Origin: a virus
DNA length: 26,197 nucleotides
IMG/VR virus record: IMGVR_UViG_3300017739_000089
Coordinates: 1-26,197 of that record
Reading direction: 5' to 3' (one strand)
Below, piece by piece: positions 22,962 to 26,197 of the stretch. Each line of letters starts with the position of its first letter. The stretch's first letter is position 1. The position numbers and the translations under genes are program-made. The notes below the pieces were generated by a model. That model had not been told where the DNA came from and searched no databases. It was given only the letters and a program-made list of their open reading frames with translations.

Positions 22962-24187
22962 GCTAAGTACTGGCTCCTGTCTCCATCTAACTCACAGTGA
23001 ATAGTACCATGCCATCCACCCTTGAGTTTGTTCTTTGCTATACAAAGATGTCTCTGATTAGTTTCATCTTCGTCTTGCCCCTCTACTACTTTGTTTTTTG
23101 ATATGAGTATCATCAAGTCAGCCTCTGCTGCTTTACCAGTACGGCTACCCTCAAGCATTGATTGATCAGGATGCACCAATCCCTCTGCTGCTGCACTCAA
23201 CTGTGACATCCATATGATTGCACACTTGTGTTCTTTGGATATGTTACGTGCATGTATGGCTGCTTCTTTGAGATAGATGTCCGACTTGTCACTTGTCTTG
23301 GACGCAAACTTGTCACCCATATCAAGCACTACAATGTCAGGCTCGTATGCCTTGATGATAGCTTCAACCCATGCCATGTCTTTACCTGTGCTGTCTTTGA
23401 TGAAAACGTTCTTCTCTACTGGATCATAACGTAGTGCAGCCACCGCCATGTTAGTCTTGACTTCATCCATGCTCATACTTGTAGCAGCACTCAGGTATCT
23501 TGCACCTACACGCTCATAACTTTCTTCGTTACACAGAACCATACACTTAGCACCCTGTGATGCAAACCCATCAGGTGCAGCTATTGTACTAGCATGAAAG
23601 CTAGTCTTACCTGTATTAGGTCTAGCACCTACAACAACTAAGTGTCCTGCGCTAATGCCCTCTGTCCTACGTTTAAGTGTAGGTATGTTCCACTTCCATT
23701 GTGACTGTATGTCATTGGCTTTTAATAATGTATCGATACTTGTATCATCCCACTCTACCTTGAGGTTGGGTAGGAAATCATCTTGATAATTACTCAGTAT
23801 ATTTCTCAAGGGTTCGAGGCTAGACTGTGATCCGTTAACGTAGTCGAATCCAAGGTTAGCAATCTCTTCACCCACTACCTGCTGAAACAGCTTAGACAAT
23901 ACATCATCAGCTATATCTGTAGACAGTGGCTTTTCTCGTGCAACCTTTTGGAACAACTCACTAAAGACTAGCTTGTTAGCTGTAGTCATACTGGTGTTGT
24001 TAACAAAGAATAAAGCTTCTAACTCCGTAGGAGTAATACTCTTACCATACGTATCCATAGCGTAATCAAGCGTCTGCTTAATCTTACGTGCATCTTTACT
24101 AAATATCTTGTCGGGGCAACGTATGCCTTTATGATTCTCGTAAAAATCTTTGTCCAACATAGTACGGATTAGTGCTAGTTCCTGCAT
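22958..24187 (-). CDS. DnaB-like replicative DNA helicase
   Basis: A 409-residue RecA-fold helicase that should unwind the phage fork ahead of the polymerase. The N-terminal 140 residues are helical, as in the DnaB N-domain. The ATPase has Walker A at residues 187-196 (GARPNTGKTS, Lys194), a catalytic Glu near 221 (CNEES), Walker B at 284-289 (DIVVLD) and the sensor MSQL near 327-330. KNKLKGGWHG (385-394) is in the place of the arginine-finger segment. I prefer the ATG at 24187 over the in-frame TTG at 24205, since AGAGGAG stands six bases before it. Unlike T7 gp4 the primase is a separate gene (25086-25874). The stop overlaps the polymerase start by four bases. Confidence 0.93.
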   Translation of the reverse strand: MQELALIRTMLDKDFYENHKGIRCPDKIFSKDARKIKQTLDYAMDTYGKSITPTELEALFFVNNTSMTTANKLVFSELFQKVAREKPLSTDIADDVLSKLFQQVVGEEIANLGFDYVNGSQSSLEPLRNILSNYQDDFLPNLKVEWDDTSIDTLLKANDIQSQWKWNIPTLKRRTEGISAGHLVVVGARPNTGKTSFHASTIAAPDGFASQGAKCMVLCNEESYERVGARYLSAATSMSMDEVKTNMAVAALRYDPVEKNVFIKDSTGKDMAWVEAIIKAYEPDIVVLDMGDKFASKTSDKSDIYLKEAAIHARNISKEHKCAIIWMSQLSAAAEGLVHPDQSMLEGSRTGKAAEADLMILISKNKVVEGQDEDETNQRHLCIAKNKLKGGWHGTIHCELDGDRSQYLA

Positions 24188-24193
24188 GTGTGT

Positions 24194-24200
24194 CTCCTCT
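24194..24200 (-). promoter_or_regulatory. Ribosome binding site that sets the helicase start
   Basis: AGAGGAG on the minus strand, six bases from the ATG at 24187. It lies inside the extension that a TTG start at 24205 would create, so that upstream start would have no proper ribosome site. The 14-base spacer between the previous small gene and the helicase consists mostly of this site. Confidence 0.75.
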
Positions 24201-24201
24201 C

Positions 24202-24366
24202 TCAATCAAAACTTTTCCCCTTGTTGTATACCTTATCTAACTCCTTATCAAAAGCTTTGTCTGAAGCATACCTCTTACATGCTTCTAACACTTCATCTAC
24301 TGTCAAATCAACGTAAACCTTACCTAATGGTACACGTTCATCTATTATTGCTGTCTTCTTTGGCAT
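24202..24366 (-). CDS. Small hypothetical protein, 54 residues
   Basis: A short frame with AAGGAG 7 bases before its ATG, overlapping the end of the previous small gene by 29 bases and ending 14 bases before the helicase start. The product is soluble and charged: a basic start (MPKKTAIIDERVPLGKVYVD), then helix LTVDEVLEACKRYASDKAF and a basic, Lys-rich end. It has one Cys. A clean ribosome site and exact packing before the helicase support it as real. No family recognised; a helicase accessory or a host-takeover peptide are possible. Confidence 0.7.
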   Translation of the reverse strand: MPKKTAIIDERVPLGKVYVDLTVDEVLEACKRYASDKAFDKELDKVYNKGKSFD

Positions 24367-24535
24367 TAGTATCTCCTTGTATACAAGTTAGCCTTACTCC
24401 CACTCTACTCTCTGGTGTCATTGAATAGTATAACATATCATAATTATTGAAACATTGATACATATCATCATACGTTCCTATCTTTCTGACTTCTGGCTCA
24501 CCATTGAACAACCATATGAATACTAACGTCCACAT
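24338..24535 (-). CDS. Small hydrophobic-start protein with two cysteines
   Basis: A 65-residue protein. Its ATG overlaps the previous stop by one base (TGATG). Residues 1-10 (MWTLVFIWLF) are strongly hydrophobic, but the stretch is short for a full membrane helix or a signal peptide. Cys28 follows a TYDDMYQ helix and Cys51 follows a strand (RVGVRLT); the tail is polar. This plan is like that of the product at 14834-15025, suggesting a small family. The two might be folded outside the cytoplasm with a disulfide. Function unknown. Confidence 0.65.
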   Translation of the reverse strand: MWTLVFIWLFNGEPEVRKIGTYDDMYQCFNNYDMLYYSMTPESRVGVRLTCIQGDTNAKEDSNNR

Positions 24536-24684
24536 CAGAACATCGGATTCATTAAATCAAATCTTTCGTACCAACTGCTACCCTCTAAGGCTAACCACAT
24601 CAGTACAGGCACACCTAATATGAATATTGCACATACTAGGAATGCCCACCCTAAACCTTTTGTTGTACAGTAATGTTCAGACAT
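24535..24684 (-). CDS. Single-helix membrane micro-protein, 49 residues
   Basis: A 49-residue frame starting with AGGAAGAG upstream and overlapping the preceding gene by 8 bases; its stop is shared with the next ATG. Residues about 11-33 (LGWAFLVCAIFILGVPVLMWLAL) form a clear membrane helix; the outside parts are short, with Cys6 near the N-terminus and a Trp/Tyr/Phe-rich end. Packing with neighbours on both sides and a good ribosome site argue that it is expressed. No family recognised; the location beside the other tiny hydrophobic genes suggests they act together at the inner membrane. Confidence 0.7.
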   Translation of the reverse strand: MSEHYCTTKGLGWAFLVCAIFILGVPVLMWLALEGSSWYERFDLMNPMF

Positions 24685-24892
24685 AACTCTTCCTGTGCTT
24701 TTGAGGAAAACCCTCTTTATTCCATCCTTTACTAACTTGTTCTGCTGCCCACGAGTAGTTTACATTCCAATGTCTAGCAGCGTCAGCTATGCTTTTGAAG
24801 TCCTTACCGTGTAAGCGACAAGCTTTACCTTTCTGCTGTTGCGTTGGCTCTACCTTGATACGGATATGGCAGGGTACATTCTTTGGTTGCAT
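24677..24892 (-). CDS. Small basic protein, possible helix-turn-helix
   Basis: A 71-residue basic protein whose ATG overlaps the upstream stop by one base, with AGGAG about 8 bases before it. It has two Cys residues (8 and 25) and, at about residues 32-56, a stretch FKSIADAARHWNVNYSWAAEQV that reads like two short helices with a turn, as in DNA-binding proteins or the helical parts of homing-endonuclease-associated domains (SIADAARHW is a common form there). A Lys/Arg-rich C-terminus follows. It could be a small DNA-binding regulator. The fold is inferred from pattern only. Confidence 0.65.
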   Translation of the reverse strand: MQPKNVPCHIRIKVEPTQQQKGKACRLHGKDFKSIADAARHWNVNYSWAAEQVSKGWNKEGFPQKHRKSYV

Positions 24893-25086
24893 TACTTGTC
24901 TCCTATATTTCTTGGTGCATATACTTCACCGTTGTATTGGCTACCTGTTTCAGTATCTGCTCCAAAGTTAAAGTACGCTAGTATAACTAGCAGTGCCATT
25001 ATCCAGTAGAATGTAACCTTCACCCACTTGATAAAACCTTCGTATGTTTGCTTCGCTTCTAGCTCTGCTGCTTCTCTTGGTTGCAT
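24892..25086 (-). CDS. Small membrane protein with one helix
   Basis: A 64-residue protein starting at TAATG after the primase stop, with AGAGGAGAT upstream. A charged N-terminal helix (REAAELEAKQTYEGFIKW) leads to one membrane segment (about 22-42, VKVTFYWIMALLVILAYF) and a polar C-terminus with Gly and Asn. By the positive-inside rule the Lys-bearing N-terminus should face the cytoplasm. It is the first of five tiny genes between primase and helicase. No family recognised. Confidence 0.7.
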   Translation of the reverse strand: MQPREAAELEAKQTYEGFIKWVKVTFYWIMALLVILAYFNFGADTETGSQYNGEVYAPRNIGDK

Positions 25087-25874
25087 TAAACTATCTCCTC
25101 TAGTTTCTTTATGTCTGCATCTACTTTATATTTAATATCATCATAGAGTCTTAACGCTATAGTTTCTAACCCTGTGTAAGCCTCTATCTCTCTCTTGTAC
25201 TCTAGTGTTTTATATGCAGCGTCAGGGTCTAGTGCTACAATAACCTTATAAAAATTATCTAAGTGTTGCATATTAGATACACTGAATGACGTACCCAGTA
25301 TAGCCAAACCTGTCAGTCCAGGAAATAGTTTAGCTGCTACGGTAGCACTGATAACATCCTCAACTACTATCACGACACCATTAGGTTTACCTACGACACG
25401 AGTGAATACAGTAGGTGTCCTGTCGTAACGCCTCCACTTAACCTGTCCTGCATAGGACGTGCATCTACCTATTGCTCCTACAAGTCTGCCTTTGTCATAG
25501 ATAGGAAAGACTACTCGTGAATCCATTACGTCATACATCAAGTCCTCCCCATACAAGCCCCACCTTCCAATGAATCTTTCAAACTGCTTATGCTCTACAG
25601 TAGGCTTGACTATATACTCAGGCCAAGTAAATAACTCATGCTCCGACTCAGGCTCTTCATACTGGTTAAGCCTACGTTGTATCTCTTGTGCTGTCATACC
25701 TGAAGACACAACACCTTTAACTCTACAGTCAAGCTTGTAACAGTTGTAAAGCAAAGCACTACCATCTCGTGTAGCAGTGAATGTGTTCTTACCTCTACAC
25801 ACAGGGCAGTCACCTCTATGTTTGTAATCTTCTTTTAGATCAAGGGTTTCTAGGTAGTTCTTAATGTTGTTCAT
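25086..25874 (-). CDS. DNA primase with zinc finger and Toprim domain
   Basis: A 262-residue protein. The N-terminal zinc site is C23-x2-C26 (GDCPVCRGK) with C45 and C50 (YNCYKLDC), as in the T7 gp4 primase half. A linker follows, then the Toprim fold: E172 in VIVVEDVISATVAA and the D216-x-D218 pair in VALDPDAA, which bind the metal ions for RNA primer synthesis. A conserved strand (SRVVFPIYDKGRLVGAIGR, about 119-137) lies before it. There is no helicase half; the DnaB-like gene at 22958-24187 must supply that. GGAGGAG stands five bases before the ATG, and the gene overlaps the integrase by 14 bases. It would make primers on lagging-strand template in phage DNA replication. Confidence 0.93.
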   Translation of the reverse strand: MNNIKNYLETLDLKEDYKHRGDCPVCRGKNTFTATRDGSALLYNCYKLDCRVKGVVSSGMTAQEIQRRLNQYEEPESEHELFTWPEYIVKPTVEHKQFERFIGRWGLYGEDLMYDVMDSRVVFPIYDKGRLVGAIGRCTSYAGQVKWRRYDRTPTVFTRVVGKPNGVVIVVEDVISATVAAKLFPGLTGLAILGTSFSVSNMQHLDNFYKVIVALDPDAAYKTLEYKREIEAYTGLETIALRLYDDIKYKVDADIKKLEEIV

Positions 25875-26196
25875 CTCTGCTCCTCCGCTTATTCAATGCA
25901 TTACTTGCACCACTAAATGTGTTGACTAGGTAAGGCTTGACTGACTCAGGATTCACATGCCCTGTTACTTGCATCAACTCAAGAGTCTCAACACCTGCCT
26001 CCACCATCTCAGTAATTGCAGTCCTACGTAGATCCATAGCTGTCAGTTTCTTTGGTAGTCCTGCAGCTTCCTTAACTTCATTGATTGCATCATCGATGTG
26101 GTCAATAGCGTATGGCACATATGCCCCTGCCACTGGTGTAGTCTTGGGTGCTACATAGTCTTGAAATCCAAAGTCCTGACTCTGTTGCCTGAGCAT
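25861..26196 (-). CDS. Tyrosine recombinase / integrase, C-terminal part (reaches window edge)
   Basis: The last 111 residues of a tyrosine recombinase. The ATG at 26194-26196 is at the window border and is probably internal; the catalytic domain's first Arg box lies outside. Visible catalytic residues are R57 in LTAMDLRRTAIT, H80 in VTGHVN and the nucleophile Tyr89 in VKPYLVNT. In most family members the R57 box reads HxLR; here the His is replaced by Met54. The segment between R57 and H80 (TEMVEAGVETLELMQ) is the usual length. It would cut and join DNA at an attachment site. The adjacent primase gene overlaps it by 14 bases, so the integrase is first in view of the minus-strand operon. No attachment site can be seen. 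Confidence 0.85.
   Translation of the reverse strand: MLRQQSQDFGFQDYVAPKTTPVAGAYVPYAIDHIDDAINEVKEAAGLPKKLTAMDLRRTAITEMVEAGVETLELMQVTGHVNPESVKPYLVNTFSGASNALNKRRSRDEQH
25880..25886 (-). promoter_or_regulatory. Strong ribosome binding site for primase
   Basis: GGAGGAG on the minus strand, five bases before the primase ATG and located inside the integrase coding sequence. It suggests the primase is translated independently and well, not only by coupling to the integrase. Confidence 0.7.
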
Positions 26197-26197
26197 A

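Noticed and set aside
24188-24205. TTG start for the helicase at 24205
   Set aside because: The ribosome site AGAGGAG lies downstream of this TTG and fits the ATG at 24187.
1-26197. tRNA genes or attachment-site repeats
   Set aside because: I saw no cloverleaf with a TTC-type T loop and acceptor pairing, and no long direct repeats apart from the fibre array. Eye reading can miss such features; tRNAscan-SE would settle it.

Overview
The window is a 26.2 kb piece of a double-stranded DNA tailed phage (or a prophage of one), most likely a marine podovirus of the type first described for the SAR116 phage HMO-2011. The strongest marker is the family A DNA polymerase, which carries a DnaJ-type half zinc finger between its exonuclease and polymerase domains. 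Supporting markers are a B12-dependent ribonucleotide reductase, a T7-type endonuclease I, separate primase and helicase genes, and podovirus-like giant virion proteins. The host is probably a marine alphaproteobacterium, but that is inference from phage type only. No terminase, portal, capsid or RNA polymerase gene lies in the window; they must be outside it.

Layout: two gene arms converge on one bidirectional terminator near 14.60-14.63 kb. The plus-strand arm (1-14,599) is structural. It starts with a tail-fibre cassette (1-3,718): a partial fibre, a repeat-bearing fibre, two large fibre or virion proteins, and two paralogous tail-assembly-chaperone-like genes. A small one-helix membrane protein follows. 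Then comes a virion or ejection block (4,007-14,599): a 972-residue protein ending in about 27 in-register 11-residue repeats, a GH108 muramidase with a long N-terminal extension, a three-helix membrane protein, and virion-type proteins of 184, 631 and 1,168 residues.

The minus-strand arm (26,196 down to 14,621) is the replication and nucleotide-metabolism operon, read right to left. In order it holds: integrase C-terminus, DNA primase, five tiny genes (three hydrophobic), DnaB-like helicase, DNA polymerase, a candidate ssDNA-binding protein, a Cas4-like Fe-S nuclease, endonuclease I, a hypothetical protein, a DUF3310 protein, a MazG-like pyrophosphohydrolase, a 54-residue protein, class II ribonucleotide reductase, a PD-(D/E)XK-like protein, two small exported or membrane proteins, and a short helical protein that resembles the Acb2/Tad1 nucleotide-sponge family. 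Almost all these genes overlap by 1-30 bases, often as TAATG or ATGA, so they are probably translationally coupled. Three of them (49, 54 and 54 residues) are under 60 codons and easy to miss.

Primase, helicase, polymerase, candidate SSB and the two nucleases form a nearly complete replication and recombination set. The reductase, MazG-like and DUF3310 proteins would supply or police nucleotides. The structural arm supplies adsorption, wall penetration and DNA delivery. No intergenic stretch exceeds 300 bases. I saw no tRNA, CRISPR array or insertion sequence.
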